A stretch of DNA of 11,457 nucleotides from assembly GCA_900618425.1 (NCBI GenBank), contig UZAN01045109.1, positions 16,885 through 28,341 on the forward strand, read 5' to 3'. Every line of letters begins with the position of its first letter. The first letter of the stretch is position 1. The stretch comes from Echinostoma caproni (lineage: Eukaryota; Platyhelminthes; Trematoda; Plagiorchiida; Echinostomatidae). Positions 1 through 8,047 of this stretch are shown here, piece by piece. The position numbers were made by a program, and so were the translations under genes. The notes beneath the pieces are model-generated. The model did not search any database, had not been told where the DNA came from, and was given only the letters and a program-made list of their open reading frames with translations.

Positions 1-2580
1 CCAGTATAAGGACTAAATCTCCTGTTCGTAGGTTTCTACGCGCTTGTCTTCATTTGTTTCCAGTATTCAACAAAGGCAGGTGCTCTGATGTCCAGCGTCT
101 TCTTACCATGGCCGTCCACTAAAGTAACCTCTCATCTACCCTCCCATTCACAACCACCCACTGTCTTCCATTTCTTACGCATTCACAGACATTCATTCAT
201 CAGAGCAACACGTCGTTGGATTACCTCGCGATAGGTCAATAAGTTTTTTAATTTGGGATGTCCGAATATCAATTTAAGATGTCATGTTGCGATGTTGATA
301 ATATGATGGTCTGATTGCTCCATCGTTGTACATCGTCTTATATCTTTTGTGATGATGTTGTTGTCATATGCAGTTCTCTTTAGATACTCTTGTCAATGGT
401 CAGCGGATGAAGGGTTGCGCGGGGTGGGGTGGGATGGGATAGGCTGTTCTTCCCTACCGTTACGTCTGTGATCGTTGATCAAGTGTTCATCATTGACGCG
501 AATGAACGAACCCGGCGGTGAATGACCTCTGCTTTCGAGTAAGGAAGCGAATCACGTCAAGATGGATCGAGAAGTCGGTCACCACGTGCAGACATGAATG
601 TTAGGATGAATCATTGCATGAGTGGATTCAGTCTAGGCCCTCAATATTCTAGTGAGTAAATTCCATTGTGGCCATGATTCCTTCAAATAACACCGATCAC
701 TTTCAGTCAAATGCGATTACCTTCGTATTTATGACACTGAAAGGCATACTCGGCAGGATATCTAACAATAAGACATTGAGTATTCGGCTTTTCACGCCAG
801 AAACACATGCGATTCAGGAAGTATTTGAACTGACCTATGCGTTGTGATCACCCATTGCCATACGACGCAGTTCAGTCGAATACAAGGGCAAATTATTCGC
901 CGTTAAAGCGTTTTCTCAACAATGTATTTCAGGTTGAGCGAATGATCTGCTTATAACACGAACAAATCATTCGGTATTGTGTCGTATCAATTGGAACAAA
1001 GTGGAAACCTTGCTGCTGCCATGACCGGAGGAGTGTTTGCCTTATATTCCTATGTGATCCCTATGTGACACTTCTACTGTCAACCATTTTTCTCATTTAT
1101 TGTCTTTCTTTACACTTCCACGTCTGTTTCATTCACCCTTGACTTAAACCTTTTATATCGTGTCCAGTTTGCACAGTTTACCTTTCTCTTAACCTATGCA
1201 TTTGTCGGGACTTGATAGCATTAAGTTTGAGTTTTCGTGAATCGTGCGAACAGGTCAACCGTCTTAATCCACTTAAATAAAACATGCCAATTTATCTTTG
1301 TAAAAGATGTGACTGAACATCTTCCTCTACCTATCATTCAGTGGAACCGCGGATACCAATTCGTAACATATTTCCCGCATTGTTCATGAATTTCTCACTA
1401 GAGGCAACTGTTCTTCAAACAGAAGAAAATCAGTGATCCATAGTAAAGCAACCGTGGATAGAATACTTTATTCCTCTCAATATAATACGCTATGGAACAA
1501 CCAGTACAGAGTTGTTGTCGTTTGTGGGATCATTGATAACCGTAACTCATTCTTATAGCCAACTGTCTCATTCACTAAACAGGATCGAGGACATGCAATC
1601 ACGATGTGAAAAGATGCGAAGGGTTGATCAATTAAACAATTGGGATAAGATCATATGCGATCGGACCATTGCCATTTTGCTGTTACGGCCAAAACGGTGG
1701 CTCGATATTTCGTAAATCTGCATGGTTGCTCGTCTACTGTCAAACCGACAGAGGAGCTAAACTATTCGAATGAGAATTATTTGAATTCGCAAATCAATGC
1801 AGTAGCCAAGCGAAAGCGTATCACAGATGTTGTGTGGGCTAGAACAGGACCCAGCTTATATACACATCTGAGCGGAAAACGGTGCTCAGCAGCAAAGTAA
1901 TACTGAAAGTAGTATCAAAGTGAGAGTCCAATTTGTTTGTGAAAAAACATAAATGACACCTTTGACTTTCTATTCCATATGACAATCAACTAATTCATAA
2001 TAGTACAAGCCACAATGGATAAGCTTTCCCATTTTCAAATGTACCGTGCTGCATTGTAGTCCGGAACTCCCTGCTGAACTTCTACAACAATGACGAATGC
2101 AGTACAAATTGCTAGAATATTGGCCATTTCGTTCAACCATGATCACAGAATGCATATTCGATCAATCACATTTGGGAGAAGATTAGACATCAGCAATTTG
2201 ACCGTCGTGAAATCACCAGCAATACAATCCGATGAAGTATGGACACGATTGAGCCGCACACCAAAGTATGAGACTGAAAACGTTTGGGCAAAATGGGCTT
2301 AGTGAACACTAAAGGTGGTGATTCGCTTTAGCCAGGAATGGGCCAGCCGAAAATGAAACAAATACTGAATGTGACTTGTAACATTTATATTCACTTGTTA
2401 TGTAGGAGAACTATCGCCATTCGCAGGTTGTAATGCTTTTATCCCAATTCAAGCTGCTCAGTGTGTATTTTCCGTCCGAATCCCAATCCATGTGTACAGG
2501 GGACAAACCTGTTATTCCCCGAGGTCTCAGCAAATTACCCCGAAACCACCTTCGACTTGGCTGATGTGTCTATCCCCACA
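1..2580. other. Non-coding stretch with no recognised gene
   Basis: No reading frame here is longer than 81 codons and none resembles a family I know. The longest are at 1512-1715 and 1655-1900 (overlapping, different plus-strand frames) and 2090-2302 (plus). The first two follow one another by a frame change and could be one decayed coding stretch; the 1512 frame has a heptad-like polar segment rich in Leu, Arg and Glu near its middle. This is too weak to call a gene. I saw no tRNA, splice-site pattern or retroelement motif in the stretch. It is best read as intergenic or intronic sequence, or very old repeats. Confidence 0.5.
421..438 (+). other. G-quadruplex-type G-run cluster
   Basis: Four runs of three or four G are separated by loops of 1, 1 and 2 bases (G4-T-G4-T-G3-AT-G3). 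This fits the usual G-quadruplex pattern on the plus strand and stands out in an AT-leaning region. Folding and any role are inference only; no gene lies nearby. Confidence 0.5.
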
Positions 2581-2584
2581 AGAA

Positions 2585-2615
2585 GTGATTATCATTGATT
2601 ACGCATGATAATCAC
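2585..2615. repeat. Perfect 10-bp inverted repeat, 11-nt loop
   Basis: The arms at 2585-2594 (GTGATTATCA) and 2606-2615 (TGATAATCAC) are exact reverse complements around an 11-base spacer. As RNA this would form a hairpin; as DNA it could be a terminal fragment of a small transposon or a chance palindrome. No gene is adjacent on either side. Confidence 0.6.
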
Positions 2616-2864
2616 AAATCGTCGGAACATTTTGCCTTAAAATTCGCGACACCTATCACAGGGGTAATCACGCTTTGAATCGCATATGACCCACATTATG
2701 ATCCCGTCCCGCTCACGGTACACTGACAAAAAGCCAATGCAGTCAATATTCACATTCGCTATCTCTCCACCAGAAACACTTCCCCTGTTAAATGTTCCGT
2801 TGGAGCTGTTTCTCCTTGAATTTCTTCCTGTCCTTCTTCTAGTGATCGATACACTTGTACGTTT

Positions 2865-3245
2865 CGCTTCACCTGTACGCCGCGCTTGGCAGTTTGTTTG
2901 CAAACGTTTAATCCTCAGCCGAGGTGACATCATCAGTGCTCGTGAATTGGCAGTGATATGCTTTGATCCGTTCGCTTACATGTGTGTTCTTCTCCACCGA
3001 CTATTCTTTCTCCTTTGTTCTCACTCTGTTGAACCCGTGACCTTTTTTGTGGTGTCATTTGATCCTTGAGTTGCATTGGCTTATACACATGATCCAGTTG
3101 GATGTGTCTGTTTGTCGAGTAAATTGAAGAGTGCCAAACCTGGAGAAATTTTACTTTTGAGTATGCTTTCTTTTGAAATACTGTGAACTTTGTGATTTCG
3201 TCCAACGCGCTGAGTGTAATTTCCATACGAGGATCCATGGAGAAT
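2865..3245 (-). mobile_element. Penelope-like element fragment, 3' end (minus strand)
   Basis: This is a 5'-truncated PLE copy. Its best coding part, about 3043-3152 read on the minus strand, ends in KFLQVWHSS...NRHIQLDHVY.PMQL. That matches the endonuclease end of the larger PLE on the plus strand, which reads KFLEAWHSS...NRHIELDHVY.PMQL. The Glu to Gln change (FLEAW to FLQVW) removes the residue expected to be the metal-binding Glu of a GIY-YIG nuclease. The 3' tail follows: a shared GTGGAGAAGAACAC stretch, then about 60 bases near 2880-2940 that are about 89% identical to the other tail. Similarity stops near 2868. Upstream of about 3155 the match becomes doubtful, though a DPRMEITLSALDE stretch and a possible TGKT remnant near 3263-3275 may be older endonuclease sequence. 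The copy is dead. Confidence 0.85.
2907..2936 (-). ncRNA. Hammerhead-like core remnant in PLE tail
   Basis: Read on the minus strand, a perfect CTGATGA box (plus-strand 2930-2936) is followed by GTCACC, loop TCGGCT, then GAGGAT and TAAAC. The order of box, stem-loop and box is that of a hammerhead ribozyme core (CUGANGA, stem II, GAAA). Here the second box has G to T (TAAA) and stem II has two mismatched pairs, so this copy should be inactive. Known: hammerhead motifs occur in PLE terminal repeats. Inferred: this tail derives from one. Stem III and the cleavage site are not clear to me. Confidence 0.4.
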
Positions 3246-3405
3246 ATCAATGACTCATCCCATCATGGTTTTGCCCGTTCTGTGACAAATCAATTCAAAA
3301 GGAGGACCAGAATTGTAATTGGTAAACGGAGAAAACGTAATGTTGTAAAGTTGCACTAGAACACAAAAAGGTAATGAGCATTGATTTCATATCATTTCAT
3401 CATCA

Positions 3406-4070
3406 AATGTCTGCTCAATTCCCTCAAAGCTATCGGACATTGGTCTTCGGACTCACAACGGGGAGTAATCGAAAAGTGTTGTTACTTTCCAAGAATCTTG
3501 GCAACAAGATTCGATCAAAGACGAATTGGATGAGATAGGAGAATTCCACTTATGTCGTGCAGTATGACCAACAGGAAGGAAAACAAAAGGTGGCGGTGTC
3601 ATAATATATGTGCGCCAGTCGTGGACGATAGCAAACCTACCTCCATGTGGAGTTGAGATAATAGATGACGGTAACAGGTTGGACGAAGAACGAATCACAA
3701 ATTATGTAATCATAGCGGCCATACGGAAAAGTGCAAACTGAATGACCATGGAGGGGAACGTAGCAAGTTACGATCCGATGGGCAAAGGTCATCAAACTGG
3801 GAGTTGGTTAGGACCGCAGATTAATTGTTCGGTATTTTAACAGAATACAGGTAGGTCCGGTGAACGAAATTTCAGTCATACAATACAACATCTTAAATCG
3901 GATGTGACTTGGTGCTCACCATGTCTCTTCAGAACATTGTTCCTTTATCCATTCTGAATGATGCTTCTTTCCATCGCTTTTTCGCTAGTGAACCATTTTT
4001 TCATGTCTTCGAAAGTTCACCGGTAGGCAATTCTAGTCGCCGTATGATTAGTCTTAATTACGATGTAATC
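3406..4070 (+). pseudogene. APE-type endonuclease domain of CR1-like copy A
   Basis: This domain would nick target DNA to prime reverse transcription. Frame 1 from 3406 starts with an N-V-C-S-I..K-L stretch like the NARSL..KL start of CR1 endonucleases. It continues with F-Q-E-S-W (the conserved catalytic-Glu region, usually TETW or TESW), DSIKDE, and the hallmark GGGVIIYVRQ at 3589-3618. Two stops interrupt this frame: TAA at 3466-3468 and TGA at 3565-3567. A frame change then gives SNWELVRTAD near 3792-3821 (the usual 'NW' after GDFN; GDFN itself is not visible). TGRSGERN lies near 3847-3870, like the TR...G.R.S block. FHRFFA...SSPVGNSSRR follows near 3978-4049, where the usual catalytic SDH reads SSR. 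The domain is dead: stops, frameshifts and loss of the terminal His motif. Confidence 0.7.
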
Positions 4071-4480
4071 AACACATCCTCACGAAGAAAAATGCACGTA
4101 ATATATGGAAAGGACAACACCATCAGCCAAATTTGATGGACGGTTGCCTGTATGGACCTACAACTATTTTCCAATCCTGATATTCCAATCTTCTGTGAAA
4201 ACATCACCAATTATCTCAGGTTTTGATATTATGTGTGCTTTCTTTAAGTTAGGATTTACCTACAGCCCAACAGCTTCGTCTCTGATAGACTGGGGAGCTT
4301 GAGTTGGCCTGAATATAAAACTTACAGCTCAAATCTGTCCCTTTTCATATCAGAAGTGAGATAATCTATCTCAATCAACTGAATTTTGATACCGTGCTAG
4401 GGGACGCATCCTGAAGTTAACATTTGATTGGACTGTATTTATTCTCGGGTCATCCAGTTTCACCAACTAAAGCCTCAATT
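4071..4480 (+). pseudogene. Decayed linker between endonuclease and RT of copy A
   Basis: The spacing fits the region that joins endonuclease and reverse transcriptase in CR1-like proteins. Short open stretches cross it (for example 4105-4302), but I can align no motif with confidence. It is assigned to the element because it lies between two recognised domains of the same copy on the same strand. A small unrelated insertion within it cannot be excluded. Confidence 0.4.
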
Positions 4481-5350
4481 GACATCAATGAGCTCAAACG
4501 ATATTTTCGCAAGCATTACAGAGATCGAGTACATCGTTACTTGATCTCCATCCTCATGAGACTGTCACAAAAGAGCAAGTTTTGAAGGAATTGAATGTTA
4601 TCAAGATAAATAGGTTCACTAATCCTGATGGATTTTCTCCAGTGATTCTAAATCATGTGTGAACCAGCTCGCACAAATTGTTTCATTCATCTTTAAAACA
4701 TGTCTGTCAGAAGGTAGATTAGTTGACATACGGCATGATGTTCGCATCACTCCAGTACCTAAGAAAGAAAAAAGGGAAGTTTCGGTCTATCGCTTTATCT
4801 TCATTACTACTTGAGACTTTATTATACCTGTCCGCTTAGCTTATCTTAAATTTTGTGATGCCATTCAGTTTGCTTATTGCAAGCATCGGTCTACCATAGA
4901 TGTGGTTGCTTGGCTTACACATTCCGTTTTATAGACTTTAAAGCAGAAGAACACCAAAGTGTTCATAATTGCTTTTGGACTACACAAACGTTTAACTCTG
5001 TCGAAAGAAATACCTCATCTAGAATGTTACGAAAATGTAATCTTCCATCACATCTATGTGATTGACAGACACCAATTCACTTGTCTCATTGGTATTGGGT
5101 CTTCCACTGATAATGTAAACCAAGGTGTATTTTAAGGGGGTAATTGTATTTCCTGTTTTGTTCTCCTTTTACATCCTAATATTATGAATCACCCCAACTG
5201 CCAATGACAGTTATTGGTGGTAATTCCAGCAGCAACCCTTCAGTTAACCTCTTCAATCATCCAAAAGTTCTATTTCAGAGTGTGTCAATGGTATCAACTT
5301 TTCTATAAACTCGAACACGCATTGCATTTTTGTTTCCTACCATTCGTAGG
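4481..5350 (+). pseudogene. Reverse transcriptase domain of CR1-like copy A
   Basis: This is the remnant of a non-LTR reverse transcriptase. The recognised blocks, in order and across frames, are as follows. VLKELNVIK..R.TNPDGFSP near 4580-4640 is the usual '..NKS.GPDGI.P' block. CLSEGRLVDIRHDVRITPVPKK near 4700-4765 matches '..G..P..WK...V.PI.KK'. An FRSIALSS-like stretch (needing small frame changes) follows near 4783. FAYCKHRSTIDVV at 4869-4907 matches 'QFAYRKHRST.D'. The motif A region lies near 4975-5000; its LDYTN is in a different frame from the following FNSVER. RMLRKCNLPSHLCDW follows near 5020-5062, and NQGVF then GG near 5118-5142 match 'GVPQG'. The YxDD catalytic box is not recognisable. 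INFSINSN near 5293-5316 matches the 'W...N.L.LN..KT' block. Several frameshifts and stops make it non-functional. Confidence 0.75.
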
Positions 5351-5454
5351 CCATTGAAACTTTACGGATCACCTGTTCCCAACATCTTACTCAACAATTT
5401 AAACGCAGAAAGGTCACAACATTTACAATACCTTGAATGTTTCCGTCTGCTAAC

Positions 5455-5898
5455 CTCAAATTTACCTACCACGTTCAACAAATATTCCTTGATTTAGAAA
5501 GCTTATCTTTAAATTTCACGCTTTCGACATATGAAGGCATCATTGTACTTTATTTCAAAATTTATTTACCCGGGAGCTCATGTCATTGAACCTACTACTG
5601 TCCCATTTTCTCCCCCGGGTAATTATATAAGGATGTTGATAAGAATCTCTCTGAAAGCATCTCTAAACATGGAGCTATCCCTAAGTGGCGCTGGTCGACC
5701 ACATTGCCAATCAAAACCCTAAGACTTGTGACCATCTTGTCTGATGCATCACATTCTTTAAACCCAGCCCTCTCCTGCTCCATTTTCGCTTATGTCGCCT
5801 GCAATAAATTCAAACATTTATACACAAACATCGCAGCATCCCAGAATTCGGTTGTATCTTGCCTTGCTCGTTTATTGGTTTCCAGAGAACTGGTATAA
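5455..5898 (+). pseudogene. C-terminal domain of CR1-like copy A
   Basis: Frame 1 runs coherently for about 440 bases with only two stops, TGA at 5587-5589 and TAA at 5620-5622. It ends at a natural-looking TAA at 5896-5898. Along it are a YYCPIFSPG stretch (the usual 'YCSP..FPGLL'), ISKHGAIP, and ILSDASHSLNPALS ('ILSD.SHPL.P'). The end, at 5809-5886, has the pattern FK.L...I....NSV...LAR.LV.R, which recurs in copy B with 13 of 26 residues identical. This is the thumb and C-terminal region that follows the RT in CR1-like polyproteins. It holds no known catalytic residues. Confidence 0.7.
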
Positions 5899-5914
5899 AA
5901 CAAACTGATAAAAA

Positions 5915-6620
5915 GTCTCACTTGATTTTTCCTGCTGTAATTTTCTACATGTGCTACGCGTTCTCGCGTTCTTTAAACCCATTTTAATGGCATATACCCC
6001 GAAGGAAAATTTCATTGGAAATGGATGAATGAAGTACACCTTAAACGTGACTTCAGTTGACCTGACATGATCTCACAAAGCTGATTCTGTCAAGTATGTT
6101 GGACTTACTTTGTCACATCTGATTTCATGTTCTAAGTATAATAAAAACGTTTGCCTTGTGGTTCTTAGATTATCCTTCTATACTTTCAAATTTCAAAAGA
6201 TCGGCGCTCCCCAAAGCGAAATTCCTATTATTGTGATAGTCTTCATTCTTCCACACAGATTGTACTGTTCCTAATTATTTTTTCGGTCTACATTGGGAAA
6301 ACGTTATTGTCCTTCCAAATCTCTTGAAATTTCTTCCCGTTGCAGTGGCATTTCCAAAACCATTTGGTTGATTTCAATTCAGGTATAGGTATTTTGATTC
6401 ATGCGATAGATTTACCAGTCTTGTACTATCAATTTAAGAACATGAACTCCATGCCTATCTTCCTGAGTTTGTGTATCATCTGAGTTTGCGTTCTCAATTT
6501 AAGATTCTGCATGCACGCATTATCACATACCCGAATAGCGTCATCGCTTATCTTGCCCGTTTCTTAGTAAATCGAGCAAATATCAACAACGACTTGGAAA
6601 ATTTCCCATCACATAAGCTT
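5915..6620 (+). mobile_element. CR1-like element copy B, 5'-truncated C-terminal part
   Basis: This is a second relative in the same orientation, keeping only sequence after the RT catalytic palm. Frame 2, open at 6071-6271, carries KYVGLTLSH ('KYLGVT.S'), a YNKNVCLVVLRLSFY stretch, and ILPHRLYCS ('LP.LLYCSP') just before a TAA at 6272-6274. A further frame has RCSGIS near 6339-6356 ('ISR.SGI'). Frame 3 from 6402 then gives CDRFTSLVLS, a TAA at 6435-6437, EHELHAYLPEFVYHLSLRSQ, and the FK.L...I....NSV...LAR.LV.R ending at 6498-6575. The start is uncertain: a SHLIF...SRSLNP stretch near 5920-5985 may belong to it, while the firm match begins at about 6080. The 5' truncation is typical of target-primed non-LTR insertion. 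It is a dead copy. Confidence 0.7.
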
Positions 6621-6888
6621 AAATCGCACATATTTGTTTTCCACTTAGTAAGGGTTTCATGAAAACGTTTTCTTCACTGTAGCTTGTGGAAGGTGCATAC
6701 AATCGACCTTATTGGGGTTATGAAGATTGGTTTCACTTGAATAATTGGTTGAATACCTAATTAATCTGCTTCATCCTACAGATCAATCGGTGCTTTTAGT
6801 ATGAACTGCAGCTGTTGTTCGATTTGACGGAATCCCGGCTATAAGCTCTCAAAATGTGCGTTCTCTGATATCCATACACAGCGACAAT
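6621..6888. other. Spacer with no recognised feature
   Basis: This lies between the end of copy B and the first tRNA-like remnant. It may include the 3' untranslated end of copy B, but no poly-A or simple-repeat tail marks the boundary. I see no coding or RNA motif. Confidence 0.4.
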
Positions 6889-6950
6889 GTAAGAGTCAGA
6901 AAATGCACTATTCGACAATCGGGGCCCAGTGTATACTAAAGTTCGAATCC
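6889..6950 (+). repeat. tRNA-like (SINE-like) remnant, plus strand
   Basis: AGTTCGAATCC at 6940-6950 matches the RNA polymerase III B box (GGTTCRANNCC) at all but the first position. Upstream, GTCAGAAAATGCACTAT near 6895-6911 and GGGGCCCA at 6921-6928 match GTCGAAAGGCACTAT and GGTCCCA of the minus-strand remnant at 7286-7341. The A box here is decayed. This copy has about 11 more bases than its partner between CCCA and the B box, which brings the spacing nearer to a tRNA. A tRNA-derived SINE head is the likeliest explanation; a true tRNA gene is not, since no closed acceptor stem was found. Confidence 0.4.
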
Positions 6951-7285
6951 CATCGAGCTAACAGGAATTTCACAAATGAAACTGAAAAGAATTCTTTTCG
7001 CACCATTTGCAAAACAACATTGCTTGAATACAACTGAATACATCACACAAGCTAAATAAGTGCAGCTGAAATGACATATACAGAACTGAAAAGCTGGAAT
7101 GCAAGATGAACACCACTCGATAATGCGCCGAACAGTTGTCCTAAGCCAAAGAAGGATTGAACGTGCCACGTCAAACCTCAGTTATCGTCTCCTCCTACAG
7201 ATCAACAAATCTAGCAATGGAGAAAGCTTACCGATAGCTGAGAGAATCCTCAAACAAACACAGGTTACTGTTTTGAACTAACTAA
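6951..7285. other. Spacer between the two tRNA-like remnants
   Basis: I see no gene. Short frames on both strands (for example 7099-7281 plus and 6936-7169 minus) overlap each other and match nothing I know. An 11-base direct repeat, AAGGATTGAAC, occurs at 7152-7162 and again at 7284-7294 inside the minus-strand B-box region. The first could be a further scrap of the same SINE-like family, or chance. Confidence 0.35.
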
Positions 7286-7341
7286 GGATTGAACTTGGGA
7301 CCGCATGGGAGCATAGTGCCTTTCGACCAAAAAGCATCTGA
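7286..7341 (-). repeat. tRNA-like (SINE-like) remnant, minus strand
   Basis: Read on the minus strand, TGGTCGAAAGG (plus 7319-7329) fits the polymerase III A box TRGYNNANNGG at every fixed position. GGCACTATG..., GGTCCCA and AGTTCAATCC (plus 7286-7295) follow, the last matching the B box at all but its first position. A box start to B box start is about 35 bases, shorter than in a tRNA, which suggests a small internal deletion. The related plus-strand copy at 6889-6950 retains the missing bases. A decayed tRNA-derived SINE is inferred. Confidence 0.45.
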
Positions 7342-8047
7342 TAAGATATTATCGCGCTTTCTGTGCGTGGTCGAAGAACTTACATCTTTGTGTTTTCGGA
7401 CAAGTGCGAGCAGCATTTAAGCCTATGTGAAAGAACACGGTTTAGAAGAAAATCGCTTACAACAGTCACACCCACAACTTGATCCACTGGACTGCGGCCT
7501 TCGGAGCTAGACAAACAATGGACGCAGGATAGCAACAAGTGATTCTGTGATGTGAATTGAGAAAGTTTCGGAGGTTGCAGCAATATTATTCAAATAAATG
7601 GAACCTAAACGAAACAAGTCACGCTTACAGAGGCTGCTTTCCAAATCAAAGGAGAACAATGTAGTGACATATACTTCATTAGGTGAGCACGAGCCCCAAC
7701 GAGGTCACCTAACGTTGTAACTTATTTGTTTATGTAGCGTCACTAACAGTGATTGATCCTGTTTATCGAAAAATATTAGTGCACGAGTTTAGACAAAACA
7801 CAACACTGATTAGAAGATAAAAATAAAATAATATCACATTGATATCATAAAAAGGGCTGAATATTCTTAGCAATGCTATAATTTCGTTATGGCTCAGTGC
7901 TGACGAGTGCAAACTTCGAACGAATAAGAAAAAACTGAGAAGAATCTCACCTTGACAGTGCTAGCAAAGTTTATCACATGTATTTCCCCCTAGAGAAGGA
8001 ATGCTTTGAATTGCATCGATTGATCCTAAGTATTTTACAGTGAATAA
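7342..8047. other. Non-coding stretch upstream of the PLE
   Basis: I recognise no gene, RNA or element body here. The longest frame (minus, 7380-7583, 67 codons) resembles nothing known. I searched by eye for a 5' copy of the PLE tail, as expected if the element had terminal repeats (pLTRs), and did not find one. This suggests that the PLE downstream is 5'-truncated. Confidence 0.4.
7679..7712. repeat. 8-bp inverted repeat with 18-nt spacer
   Basis: TTAGGTGA at 7679-7686 and TCACCTAA at 7705-7712 are exact reverse complements. The spacer is GC-richer than the surroundings. It could form a small hairpin. It is short enough to be chance and has no gene next to it. Confidence 0.35.

Larger units (their letters stand above)
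3406..5898 (+). mobile_element. CR1-like non-LTR retrotransposon, copy A, decayed
   Basis: Endonuclease, reverse transcriptase and C-terminal blocks lie in the order and spacing of a CR1/jockey-clade non-LTR element, but across several frames with stop codons, so the copy is an old pseudo-element. The recognisable coding part spans about 2.5 kb. An ORF1 or 5' UTR was not found upstream; the minus-strand PLE fragment lies there instead. The 3' end is placed just after the C-terminal frame stops at 5896-5898. A second, truncated relative starts within about 20-200 bases. Assignment rests on protein motifs seen by eye; the exact clade (CR1 versus a sister family) is inference. Confidence 0.8.

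Noticed and set aside
2686..3069. Longest plus-strand frame in the left half (127 codons) with hydrophobic segments
   Set aside because: Much of it is the antisense of the minus-strand PLE tail. The same antisense peptide pattern (AWQFVCKR...SRGDI) recurs opposite the other PLE tail at 9855-10064, so it reflects the repeat and not a gene.
6940..6950. A functional tRNA gene at the GTTCGAATCC motif
   Set aside because: There is no acceptor stem, no anticodon arm and a decayed A box. A SINE-like remnant fits better.
7891..7935. CTGACGA followed by GAAC/GAAT as a possible second hammerhead or 5' terminal repeat of the PLE
   Set aside because: There is no clear stem II and no GAAA box, and the sequence does not resemble the PLE tail.
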